From: Lysinibacillus sp. BPa_S21
Lineage (GTDB): Bacteria > Bacillota > Bacilli > Bacillales_A > Planococcaceae
Direction: 5' to 3'
DNA length: 64,000 nt
NCBI RefSeq assembly: GCF_023337795.1
Contig: NZ_JALIRS010000009.1
Coordinates: 53,408-117,407, forward strand
Notes under the pieces: model-generated
Told to the model about the DNA's origin: nothing
What the model saw: only the letters and a program-made list of their open reading frames with translations
Databases searched by the model: none
In this document: positions 16,878-24,016 of the stretch, piece by piece
Position numbering within the stretch: the first letter of the stretch is position 1
Layout: every line of letters starts with the position of its first letter
Made by a program: the position numbers and the translations under genes

Positions 16878-17273
16878 TCATAAATCCTTCGAAATAACCT
16901 CATTATTGCTTTGTTGTTTAAGTTGATCGATTCTCTTTTTTCCCCATTCATACATCATCTCAACGATTGGTAATAACGTCATCCCTAATTCAGTCATAGA
17001 ATATTCGACTTTCGGAGGAACTTCCGGAAACACTTCACGATGAACAATCCCATCCTCCATCAGTTCACGTAATTGGTTTGATAATATCTTATGAGATATT
17101 TTCGGAAAAAGTCTTTGAAGCTCACTGAAGCGATGCGGTCCTTCTACACCTAAATGCCACAAAATAACAACTTTCCATTTCCCACTAATAATGGATAAGG
17201 TAAGTTCTTTTTCACAATGGTAATCATTATTTACTATTCTCTCTTTTATTTCTTCTCTTAATTTATCTGACAT
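16878..17273 (-). CDS. HxlR family regulator
   Basis: Winged-helix regulator of the HxlR/DUF24 family, 131 residues from the ATG chosen here. Family pattern is clear: [47 protein letters not shown] and [15 protein letters not shown]. The single N-terminal Cys (in YHCEKEL) is the position used for redox or electrophile sensing in YodB/HypR-type members. An upstream in-frame start would lengthen it by 22 residues, but GGGAG sits eight bases before this ATG. It is divergent from the yoxD-like reductase gene, the usual arrangement for HxlR and its oxidoreductase target. Confidence 0.85.
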   Translation of the reverse strand: MSDKLREEIKERIVNNDYHCEKELTLSIISGKWKVVILWHLGVEGPHRFSELQRLFPKISHKILSNQLRELMEDGIVHREVFPEVPPKVEYSMTELGMTLLPIVEMMYEWGKKRIDQLKQQSNNEVISKDL

Positions 17274-17438
17274 AGAGCTAACTCCCTTTTCATATAAGTA
17301 ACTTTTAGTAACCTCCGCACCAAAAAGTGCACTCTTCACAATGTATAAAACCGTAGTAAAATGAGGATAGTCTTAAAGACAAATGTTAATCTATTTTTTC
17401 GTCTAAATAAAATGATCTCAACCGAAGGAGCGAAAAAC

Positions 17439-18155
17439 ATGCAAACAATCGCAGGAAAAGTGGCGTTAATTACAGGAGCTGGGCGTGGAATCGGACGTGC
17501 AACAGCAGTAGCTTTTGCACAAGAAGGTATTCACGTAGGTCTTGTTGGACGTACGCTTGAAAATTTACAACAAGTAGCAGAGGAACTTAAACAGTATGAC
17601 GTGAAAGTAGCCATCGCTGTGGCAAATGTAGCGGATTTAGACTCTATTACTACAGCCGTTGAATCTATCCGCAGCGAGCTTGGCGCTATCGATATTTTAG
17701 TAAACAATGCCGGCATTTCAAAATTCGGTAACTTCATGGACTTAACGCCTGAAGAATGGACAAATATTATCGATGTTAACGTAAAAGGTGTGTACTACAC
17801 AACACGTGCTGTATTACCGGAGATGATCGAGCGCAACACAGGCGACATCATTAATATCTCATCAACAGCTGGTCAAAAAGGAGCACCAATCACAAGCGCA
17901 TACTCGGCTTCAAAAGCTGCCGTTATCGGCCTAAGCGAATCATTAATGCTTGAAGTACGTAAGAAAAATATTCGCGTGACAACATTAACGCCAAGTACAG
18001 TTGCAACAGATATGGCTGTTGAACTAAACTTAACAGACGGCAATCCAGAAAAAGTGATGCAAGCAGAAGATTTAGCAGATTTAATGGTTGCACAACTAAA
18101 ACTTCATCCACGTGTTGTCTTAAAACACGCTGGACTTTGGTCGACAAACCCTTAA
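17439..18155 (+). CDS. yoxD: YoxD-like short-chain dehydrogenase
   Basis: NAD(P)-dependent short-chain dehydrogenase of 238 residues, very like B. subtilis YoxD and the FabG (3-oxoacyl-ACP reductase) group. Motifs: nucleotide loop TGAGRGIG near 12-19, NNAGISKFG near 89, catalytic Ser in NISSTAG near 140 and YSASK (Tyr/Lys) near 154-158. Start chosen at the ATG eight bases after AAGGAG. A longer frame from 17361 lacks a ribosome site. The gene is divergent from hxlR and may be its target. True substrate unknown. Confidence 0.9.
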   Translation: MQTIAGKVALITGAGRGIGRATAVAFAQEGIHVGLVGRTLENLQQVAEELKQYDVKVAIAVANVADLDSITTAVESIRSELGAIDILVNNAGISKFGNFMDLTPEEWTNIIDVNVKGVYYTTRAVLPEMIERNTGDIINISSTAGQKGAPITSAYSASKAAVIGLSESLMLEVRKKNIRVTTLTPSTVATDMAVELNLTDGNPEKVMQAEDLADLMVAQLKLHPRVVLKHAGLWSTNP

Positions 18156-18177
18156 TAGAACTATTCGAAGTATCAAA

Positions 18178-18216
18178 GCGCTATCCGATGTATGTTGGAT
18201 GGCGTCTTTCTTTTTC
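18178..18216 (+). terminator. yoxD terminator
   Basis: CGCTATCC, loop, GGATGGCG, then TCTTTCTTTTT, 22 bases after the stop. Confidence 0.75.
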
Positions 18217-18232
18217 AGATTATAAATGAAAA

Positions 18233-18262
18233 ATGGGGCTAGCTTAAAGCTAAACCCCATTC
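18233..18262 (-). terminator. speB-side terminator
   Basis: Minus strand: ATGGGGTTTAGCTTTAAGCTAGCCCCATTTTTC hairpin written as arms GGGGTTTAGCTT and AAGCTAGCCCC, with a short T-tract. It overlaps the end of the speB relic. Confidence 0.6.
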
Positions 18263-18326
18263 CAAAATATTTCTCTTAGCAATTTAGAAGCTGTATTTGC
18301 GACTGGCGTTGCACTTTCGTCGCAGA
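18250..18326 (-). pseudogene. Decayed agmatinase C-terminal remnant
   Basis: Just downstream of speB, the same strand encodes CDESATPVANTASKLLRE followed by IFWNGV and a stop. This parallels the true speB tail YDSSEMTANTASKLLRE, with amino-acid differences and a stop codon a few codons upstream. It looks like the leftover of a diverged second speB-type copy after deletion of the rest. It has no start codon or ribosome site. Confidence 0.65.
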
Positions 18327-18355
18327 ATGCATTGCTTTATTTAGTGTTTCTGGCG

Positions 18356-19228
18356 TTATTTAATCCAGCCCAAAATCATTTCTCTTAGCAATTTTGAAGC
18401 TGTATTTGCTGTCATTTCGGATGAGTCGTAGATTGGTGCTACTTCCACTAGGTCAAAGCCCACTACATTGACGTTACTTGCTGCAATCGCATGGATGGAC
18501 GCTAGTAATTCTTTTGATGTAATGCCTCCGCAATCTACTGTTCCTGTACCTGGTGCATGTGCTGGATCAAGTACATCTATATCAATCGTAACGTAAACAT
18601 TACGTCCTGCTAAAGATGGTAATACTTCTTTTAATGGCTCTAGCACTTCAAATTTTGAAATATGCATACCATTTTCCTTTGCCCATTCGAATTCTTCCTT
18701 CATACCTGAACGAATACCAAAAGAATAGACATTTTTTGGTCCGATATGTTCGGCAATTTTACGAATAGGTGTTGAGTGAGAAAGTGGCTCCCCTTCATAT
18801 TCTACACGTAAGTCTGTATGTGCATCGAAGTGGATAATTGCTAGATCATCATATTTTGCTGACACAGCTTTCATAACAGGCCATGATACTAAATGTTCGC
18901 CACCCATACCTACAGGAATTTTGTCATCAGCTAAAAGCTTCTCGATATACTTTTCAATTTCATCTAACGAGCGCTGTGCATTACCGAATGGTAGCGGTAT
19001 ATCACCCGCATCAAAATATTTCACTTCTTCAAGCTCACGGTCTAAGTATGGGCTATATTCTTCTAGCCCAATAGATACTTCACGAATACGCTGGGGACCA
19101 AAACGTGAGCCCGGACGATAACTAACTGTCCAGTCCATTGGCATACCATAAATGACCGCCTGAGCATCCTCGTATGTAGGATGACTTTTTATAAAAACAT
19201 TCCCTGAATAAGCTTCATCAAATCTCAT
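18356..19228 (-). CDS. speB: Agmatinase
   Basis: Hydrolyses agmatine to putrescine and urea in polyamine synthesis. The 290-residue ureohydrolase has both manganese-site motifs: GGEHLVSWP near 115, DAHTD near 137-141, and DIDVLDPAHAPGTGT near 215. Start taken at the ATG (codon for MRFDEAYSGN) with GGAGG nine bases upstream. The open frame runs on to 19333 only because it enters a repeat remnant. In B. subtilis speB follows speE and lies next to pbpG; speE is absent here. Confidence 0.93.
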   Translation of the reverse strand: MRFDEAYSGNVFIKSHPTYEDAQAVIYGMPMDWTVSYRPGSRFGPQRIREVSIGLEEYSPYLDRELEEVKYFDAGDIPLPFGNAQRSLDEIEKYIEKLLADDKIPVGMGGEHLVSWPVMKAVSAKYDDLAIIHFDAHTDLRVEYEGEPLSHSTPIRKIAEHIGPKNVYSFGIRSGMKEEFEWAKENGMHISKFEVLEPLKEVLPSLAGRNVYVTIDIDVLDPAHAPGTGTVDCGGITSKELLASIHAIAASNVNVVGFDLVEVAPIYDSSEMTANTASKLLREMILGWIK

Positions 19229-19292
19229 GAGTAGACCTCCACTTTTAGAAATTAATTCTATTCTATTTATTTTCATCAGTTCATCACTGCGT

Positions 19293-19343
19293 AGATTTCC
19301 GTTCTGACTGAAGGCGTACAGCCTCCACTCCAATCTGAAATCT
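19293..19343. repeat. Internally deleted mini copy of the dispersed repeat
   Basis: GATTTCCGTTCTGACTG is followed after about ten bases by GCCTCCACTCCAATC. These are the two ends of the 263-345 bp repeat joined directly, bounded by AGATTTC/GAAATCT. About 51 bp in all, 65 bases upstream of speB. Confidence 0.65.
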
Positions 19344-19596
19344 GTATTTAATAACTTTCGATAATGAACCTTTTACGATTACTCTATAAAGGGCTTACAG
19401 GAATGTAATGAAACCTCTACCCCCATATCCTCGTATACATTATTGCAACGTCTAGCAAAATTCGATTAAAATCTACAAGGTGGCATGCTTTTGTCGAATG
19501 CTAGCATTTCAAACAGTACAAAAAAAGTATAGATGTTTTTGAATAAAGTGCAATAGTTTTTACCAATAATTTCGATTAAATATGAATGTTCAAACA

Positions 19597-19603
19597 CATA
19601 CTA
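19597..19603 (+). promoter_or_regulatory. Possible sigma-G-type -10 box of pbpG
   Basis: CATACTA matches the forespore sigma-G -10 element exactly, 33 bases before the start codon. No good -35 is visible at 17-18 bp, so support is partial. B. subtilis pbpG is known to be sigma-G dependent. Confidence 0.35.
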
Positions 19604-19635
19604 TACGCAAGTGTGAGAAAACGAGGTGAAGACGG

Positions 19636-21690
19636 ATGAAGAGAAAAAGCTTTCAACGTAAGCAAAAACGTGCGAAGCGTACACGTAAGGCACTAACCCT
19701 TTTTGTCGCCTTTACATCTGCAATTGTAGTAGCATTTATAGCTTTACGCGTCTATGTTCAAATAGCTGGTGCCCCACCTTTAACCGTACCGAAAGCCTCT
19801 ATTTTCTTAGATGAAAATGAGAACCAGATTGGGGATCACTTTACAAATGAACGACGATATTGGGTTAGCTCTGATGAGATGTCCCCCTATTTACTGAAAG
19901 CAGTGGTCGCTGTTGAGGATAAAGATTTTTATAAGCATGGCGGTTTTGATCTTTCTCGTATCGCCGGTGCAGTTTTAATTGATATTAAGGCTGGTGGAAA
20001 GGTTCAAGGAGCCAGTACAATTACCCAACAATATGCTCGAAATCTATATCTTTCACATGAAAAGTCTTGGACACGAAAATTAAATGAAGCACTATATGCT
20101 TATAGATTAGAAGTTTTTTATGATAAGGATGAAATACTGGAAGGCTATTTAAATACTGTTTACTACGGACATGGTATGTACGGCGTAGAAGCAGCCAGTC
20201 GTGTTTATTTCGGAAAATCTGCAAGAGATTTAACACTAGCAGAAGCGGCAATGTTAACAGGAATTCCAAAAGGGCCAAGTATTTATTCCCCTATTGCCAA
20301 TCTAGAAAAGGCAACGAATCGCCAACACGTTATTTTAAAACTGATGGCCGATCAAGGGGCTATTACGCAAGATGATAAAACACGTGCAGAAAGTGAAAAG
20401 CTTGTCTTAAAGAATGATAGCTGGGTTGCCACAAAATCTGTAGCTCCATTTTTCCTTGATGTAGCATGGCAAGAGGCTAGTGAAATTTTGAAATCGAAAA
20501 ATCTCGATATTAGTGAAGGTGGCTGGACTATCCAAACAACGCTTAATCTAGGGCACCAAAAGGCAGCAGAAGAAGCTGTAGCCAAAAATATGCCTAGTGA
20601 TGATCTTCAGACTGCTTTTGTTAGTATGAAATCCAAAACAGGTGCTGTTACAGCATTAGTTGGGGGTCGTGACTATGCTGCGAGTTCATTTAACCGAGTA
20701 ACACAGGCAAAACGTCAGCCTGGCTCAACCATTAAACCTATTTTATATGCGACAGCTTTAGAGAATGGTTATACACCATTAACCTATTTAAATGTCGGTG
20801 AAACAACTTTCACATATGATCATGGACGATCCACATATGCACCTAAAAATGTAAACGGTAAATTTGCAAACCATGATATGTCAATGGCACAAGCTATCGC
20901 TATTTCTGATAATATTTACGCTGTGAAAACTTTAGAGGAGATTGGATTTAAAGCCTTTCATGATATGGCAAATCGCTTCAATGTGACGATTGGAAAGAAA
21001 GACAACTTATCCATGGCGCTTGGAACGACTGAAACAACATTATATGAAATGACGAATGCTTATAATATTTTAGCTTCACAAGGGAAAGAAACTGCTCCTA
21101 CTACTATTGTTTCTATTAAAAATGCTAATGGCGATATCATCTACGAAAATAAAGAAGCTAATAAAGAAGATAAAACCGTTCTCTCAAAAGAAAATACGTA
21201 TATCTTAACAGAAATGATGACGGGTATTTTCGATCCAGTCTTAAGCGATTATTCACCAGCTACAGGGATTAGCATTCGCTCGCGTATGACGCATACGTAT
21301 GCAGCAAAATCTGGCTCTACAAATAGCGATCAGTGGCTGATTGGATTTACACCTAGCTTAACTGCTGGCGTATGGAACGGCTATGATCAAGGGAAAAATC
21401 TAACGGCTAAAGAAGATACTGCATCTACAAAGCAAATTTGGATTGACTTTATGGAGACAGTCAATAAAGGAACAAAGAACGAGGATTTCGCAAAGCCTAA
21501 AGGCGTTAAAGGTGTGGTTATCGATATTGAATCAGGTAAGTTAGCAACTGATGCCTGCCCTAAACAGCGTCTTATCTACATGGACGCTAAAGATGTACCA
21601 ACTGAAAAATGTTCAAACTTCGATATTCTCGATACGAATACATGGGGCAATTTCTGGAACATGCTTCCATTCTCCATTTTTAAAAATTAA
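19636..21690 (+). CDS. pbpG: PbpG-like class A penicillin-binding protein
   Basis: Bifunctional peptidoglycan glycosyltransferase and transpeptidase, 684 residues. A basic N-terminus is followed by one membrane anchor (~20-42). The glycosyltransferase domain shows EDKDFYKHGGFD (catalytic Glu) and GASTITQQYARNLYL. The transpeptidase domain has the active serine in PGSTIKP (~364), SDN near 430 and KSGSTN (~557, a KTG variant). Length and place beside speB and ywhD match B. subtilis PbpG (PBP2d), which makes spore germ-cell wall in the forespore. Starts at ATG after GAGGTG. The C-terminal tail carries two Cys (DACPKQR, EKCSNFD) outside the cell. Confidence 0.9.
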   Translation: MKRKSFQRKQKRAKRTRKALTLFVAFTSAIVVAFIALRVYVQIAGAPPLTVPKASIFLDENENQIGDHFTNERRYWVSSDEMSPYLLKAVVAVEDKDFYKHGGFDLSRIAGAVLIDIKAGGKVQGASTITQQYARNLYLSHEKSWTRKLNEALYAYRLEVFYDKDEILEGYLNTVYYGHGMYGVEAASRVYFGKSARDLTLAEAAMLTGIPKGPSIYSPIANLEKATNRQHVILKLMADQGAITQDDKTRAESEKLVLKNDSWVATKSVAPFFLDVAWQEASEILKSKNLDISEGGWTIQTTLNLGHQKAAEEAVAKNMPSDDLQTAFVSMKSKTGAVTALVGGRDYAASSFNRVTQAKRQPGSTIKPILYATALENGYTPLTYLNVGETTFTYDHGRSTYAPKNVNGKFANHDMSMAQAIAISDNIYAVKTLEEIGFKAFHDMANRFNVTIGKKDNLSMALGTTETTLYEMTNAYNILASQGKETAPTTIVSIKNANGDIIYENKEANKEDKTVLSKENTYILTEMMTGIFDPVLSDYSPATGISIRSRMTHTYAAKSGSTNSDQWLIGFTPSLTAGVWNGYDQGKNLTAKEDTASTKQIWIDFMETVNKGTKNEDFAKPKGVKGVVIDIESGKLATDACPKQRLIYMDAKDVPTEKCSNFDILDTNTWGNFWNMLPFSIFKN

Positions 21691-21770
21691 TGCATCATGC
21701 GGAACCTTTAGAAGCTTTAAACGTTTTAATAACGAAGGCTCTCGACAAAGTAAACAAATATATACGAAAA

Positions 21771-21828
21771 AGAAAAGCTTTCTCTTCCCCGGAGCAGTGT
21801 CCGTGGGAACAGAAAGCTTTTCTTATTT
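21771..21828 (+). terminator. pbpG terminator
   Basis: Arms AGAAAAGCTTTCT and AGAAAGCTTTTCT around a 27-base loop, followed by a weak T-tract. The rest of 21829-22062 holds nothing I can identify. Confidence 0.6.
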
Positions 21829-22062
21829 ATGGTTTGCGAAGTAGATGAGCATCATGGGGCATTTGGCTTGGGCTTGGGTTGTTCAAATGCCACATAGTGC
21901 CCATCACATTCGCAGAACCAAGTGTCCTAGCTTACTAAAATGTAAGCTCTGCATCAAGTTTACTTTGTTTCAAACCCACTTTCAACCTTATATCGAAAAC
22001 GATTGCAAAATGTCACATATTGTTCAATTATTGCAGGTCCAATCACTATGCGTCAGGAATCA

Positions 22063-22578
22063 TTAAACAAATAAATCTTGACGCAATTGCTCCTCACTAC
22101 GTGCCCATAAATCCGGATTAAGTTCTTCTAGGAAAGACGCTAACACCTTTTTAGATGGTTCATCCATATGCTCTACAATAATATGACGCTTCATAGATTT
22201 ATCCATTTTATTCACATGATCAGCTAAAATTTTATAGCCACGACGTTTTTCTCGATTCACTACCATTTCACACGCCGTTACACCTGCATAGTAAGGCCCA
22301 TCCGCTTTATGGTCTATCGTCACCCATACTAACCAATATGGTTTCCCACCTTCTGAATCAGCACGATCTGTCGTAAATTTAATACCTCGTTCCACATCAC
22401 TGCGAGCATGCATAGCACCAATTTCTACTGATGCAGTCCCCTCTTCTATATCGATAATGACTGGCGATACGTTTTCAAGCGAAAGCGAACCGATCCCAAA
22501 TCCCTTATGTCCATCTGTTGGGTCATTTTTAATAATAGTAAAGCCCATTTTTTGTTTTGGTTTTTCTTCATTTGCCAT
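22063..22578 (-). CDS. ywhD: YwhD family protein
   Basis: Protein of 171 residues matching the YwhD family of Bacillales (unknown function). Recognisable blocks are GFTIIKNDPTDGHKGFG, a conserved acidic/charged central part and REKRRGYKILADHVNKMD. No signal or membrane segment. A gene of this family lies beside pbpG and ywhB in B. subtilis too, so placement supports the name. The start is the ATG after GGAGG with seven bases spacing. It converges on pbpG. Role not known. Confidence 0.88.
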   Translation of the reverse strand: MANEEKPKQKMGFTIIKNDPTDGHKGFGIGSLSLENVSPVIIDIEEGTASVEIGAMHARSDVERGIKFTTDRADSEGGKPYWLVWVTIDHKADGPYYAGVTACEMVVNREKRRGYKILADHVNKMDKSMKRHIIVEHMDEPSKKVLASFLEELNPDLWARSEEQLRQDLFV

Positions 22579-22786
22579 ACTTTAACTACCTCCGTTCTGC
22601 TATTATAAAAGTAAAGCATAGTTAAGCGCATTCGTGCCGTCATAAACGCGACACTGGCATTGCGCAAATGCCTACATACAAGTAAGAAGTTTCTATTTCC
22701 TTATCCATTTCGCCTTGGCGTAATGGCGTACAGATTTTGAATTGTGCCTTCACAATTCATTTCATTCAAAATCCGTAGCATCTTTA

Positions 22787-22813
22787 TCTTCATTCAGTAG
22801 GTGTTTGGAAAAA
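22787..22813 (+). repeat. Hairpin repeat, partial copy 2
   Basis: CTTTATCTTCATTCAG then GGTGTTTGGA matches the left arm and loop of the hairpin repeat at 62-113 with three or four changes; the right arm is degraded. Confidence 0.45.
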
Positions 22814-22913
22814 ACCACGCCTGCATTCATCTTACCACCCTCAGAGGTTGAAGTCTTCTATTGAATGGAGATAAACTTACTATACAACATTATTCAATAA
22901 AGGAGGCAATATT

Positions 22914-23099
22914 ATGCCATACGTAACAGTGAAAATGCTTGAAGGTCGTACAGAAGAACAGAAACGTGCACTCGTAAAAGAAGTAACAGAAGCCGTTTCT
23001 CGTACAGTTAATGCGCCACCAGAAAATGTAACAGTCTTCATCGAAGAAATGTCTAAAAACCATTACGGTGTTGCAGGCGTACGCTTCAGCGATAAATAA
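22914..23099 (+). CDS. 4-oxalocrotonate tautomerase family enzyme (YwhB-like)
   Basis: Small 61-residue tautomerase. Pro-2 of the ORF becomes the N-terminal catalytic proline after Met removal (MPYVTVKMLEGRT). The single beta-alpha-beta unit and the FIEEMSKNHYGVAGV block with the usual Arg/Phe positions fit the 4-OT family, which works as hexamers. B. subtilis YwhB is the nearest known relative and lies in the same gene neighbourhood. AAAGGAGG is eight bases before the ATG, and a terminator follows at once. Natural substrate unknown in Bacillus. Confidence 0.9.
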   Translation: MPYVTVKMLEGRTEEQKRALVKEVTEAVSRTVNAPPENVTVFIEEMSKNHYGVAGVRFSDK

Positions 23100-23108
23100 A
23101 GATAAAAA

Positions 23109-23140
23109 CGGGTAGAGTTTAAAAGCTCTACCCATTTTTA
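23109..23140 (+). terminator. Terminator of the tautomerase gene
   Basis: CGGGTAGAG, loop, CTCTACCC, then ATTTTTA. Confidence 0.82.
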
Positions 23141-23166
23141 CGTATGGTAGCCTCTTGTTATGGACG

Positions 23167-23265
23167 TTTTTTCGGTTTTATCAGTTTTTTCGGTTTTATC
23201 AGTTTTATCGGCGGTACTTGTACTTTTACCGGCGATTCTCTCGACTTTAGCGGCGGTTTTGAACT
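23167..23265. repeat. 21-bp tandem array 4 (TTTTA-CGGCG family)
   Basis: Two 18-bp units (TTTTTTCGGTTTTATCAG) are followed by three 21-bp units starting TTTTATCGGCGG, TTTTACCGGCG and CTTTAGCGGCGG. It ends about 35 bases before the sortase start, so it occupies the promoter zone. The core is the reverse complement of array 3. Confidence 0.8.
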
Positions 23266-23299
23266 ATTATAACTTCAATACTAGGATGTGATTTATAAA

Positions 23300-23968
23300 A
23301 TGAAAAAAATAAAACTGCTACTACTCATTTGTATGCTCATCGTTGGTCTCTTGCTTATTTTTATTAACCCCATTCAAAATGCAATTATCGCTCATTTGAG
23401 TCATCAATTAAATACAGCTGATTACAGTGCAGAGGATATTGCAAAAAACAATAATGCGGATGCTGATTTTGAATTTGAAGCAGTGCAATCTCTATCCATT
23501 GCGGAAGTTTTAAAAGCTCAAACAACCGCCAATCAAATGCCTGTCATCGGTAGTATCGTAGTCCCTAGTGTGGATATGAAACTCCCTATCGTCAAAGGAG
23601 TTGGAAATGCCTCTCTTGCCGTTGGTGCAGGTACCATGAAGCCTAATCAAAAACTTGGACAAGGAAACTACGCATTAGCAGGTCATTACTTTGAGGAAAA
23701 AGATATTTTATTTAGCCCTTTATACAAGGCAAGTATAGGAGACACGATTTATTTAACAGATTTAACGAATATTTATGAGTACAAAATAACAACCAAGGAA
23801 ATCATCGCTGCCACGGATGTTTATGTTATTGATGATATCCCTAATAAAACTATTTTAACCCTCGTTACATGTGCTGATCAGGGTACGAAACGACTTGCCG
23901 TTCAAGCAAAGTTTGTCGAGCAATATCCATTCGACAAAGCGCCTGCAAAACTATCAGAAACTTTCTAG
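23300..23968 (+). CDS. Class A-like sortase
   Basis: Membrane-anchored transpeptidase that joins LPxTG-type surface proteins to peptidoglycan. 222 residues: a basic start, one N-terminal membrane helix (~6-25), and a sortase barrel with the catalytic His in YALAGHYFEEKDILF (~134), Cys in TLVTCADQG (~192) and Arg in TKRLAV (~199). Start chosen at ATG 23300; a GTG at 23288 would bury the ribosome site AGGATG. It converges on the giant adhesin gene, which carries the sorting signal LPQTNG, so that adhesin is the likely substrate. The shared terminator lies between them. Confidence 0.88.
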   Translation: MKKIKLLLLICMLIVGLLLIFINPIQNAIIAHLSHQLNTADYSAEDIAKNNNADADFEFEAVQSLSIAEVLKAQTTANQMPVIGSIVVPSVDMKLPIVKGVGNASLAVGAGTMKPNQKLGQGNYALAGHYFEEKDILFSPLYKASIGDTIYLTDLTNIYEYKITTKEIIAATDVYVIDDIPNKTILTLVTCADQGTKRLAVQAKFVEQYPFDKAPAKLSETF

Positions 23969-23972
23969 CATA

Positions 23973-24006
23973 AGAAAAGCCCCAAGATTTTGGTCTTGGG
24001 GCTTTC
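23973..24006. terminator. Bidirectional terminator between sortase and adhesin
   Basis: AGAAAAGCCCCAAGA, loop, TCTTGGGGCTTTCT: long GC stem with A/T tracts on each side. Confidence 0.88.
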
Positions 24007-24016
24007 TGATTGTAAA

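Noticed and set aside
17290-17440. HxlR operator in the hxlR-yoxD gap (GTAAC repeated ten bases apart)
   Set aside because: The two GTAAC are direct, not inverted, and the site is too short to call.
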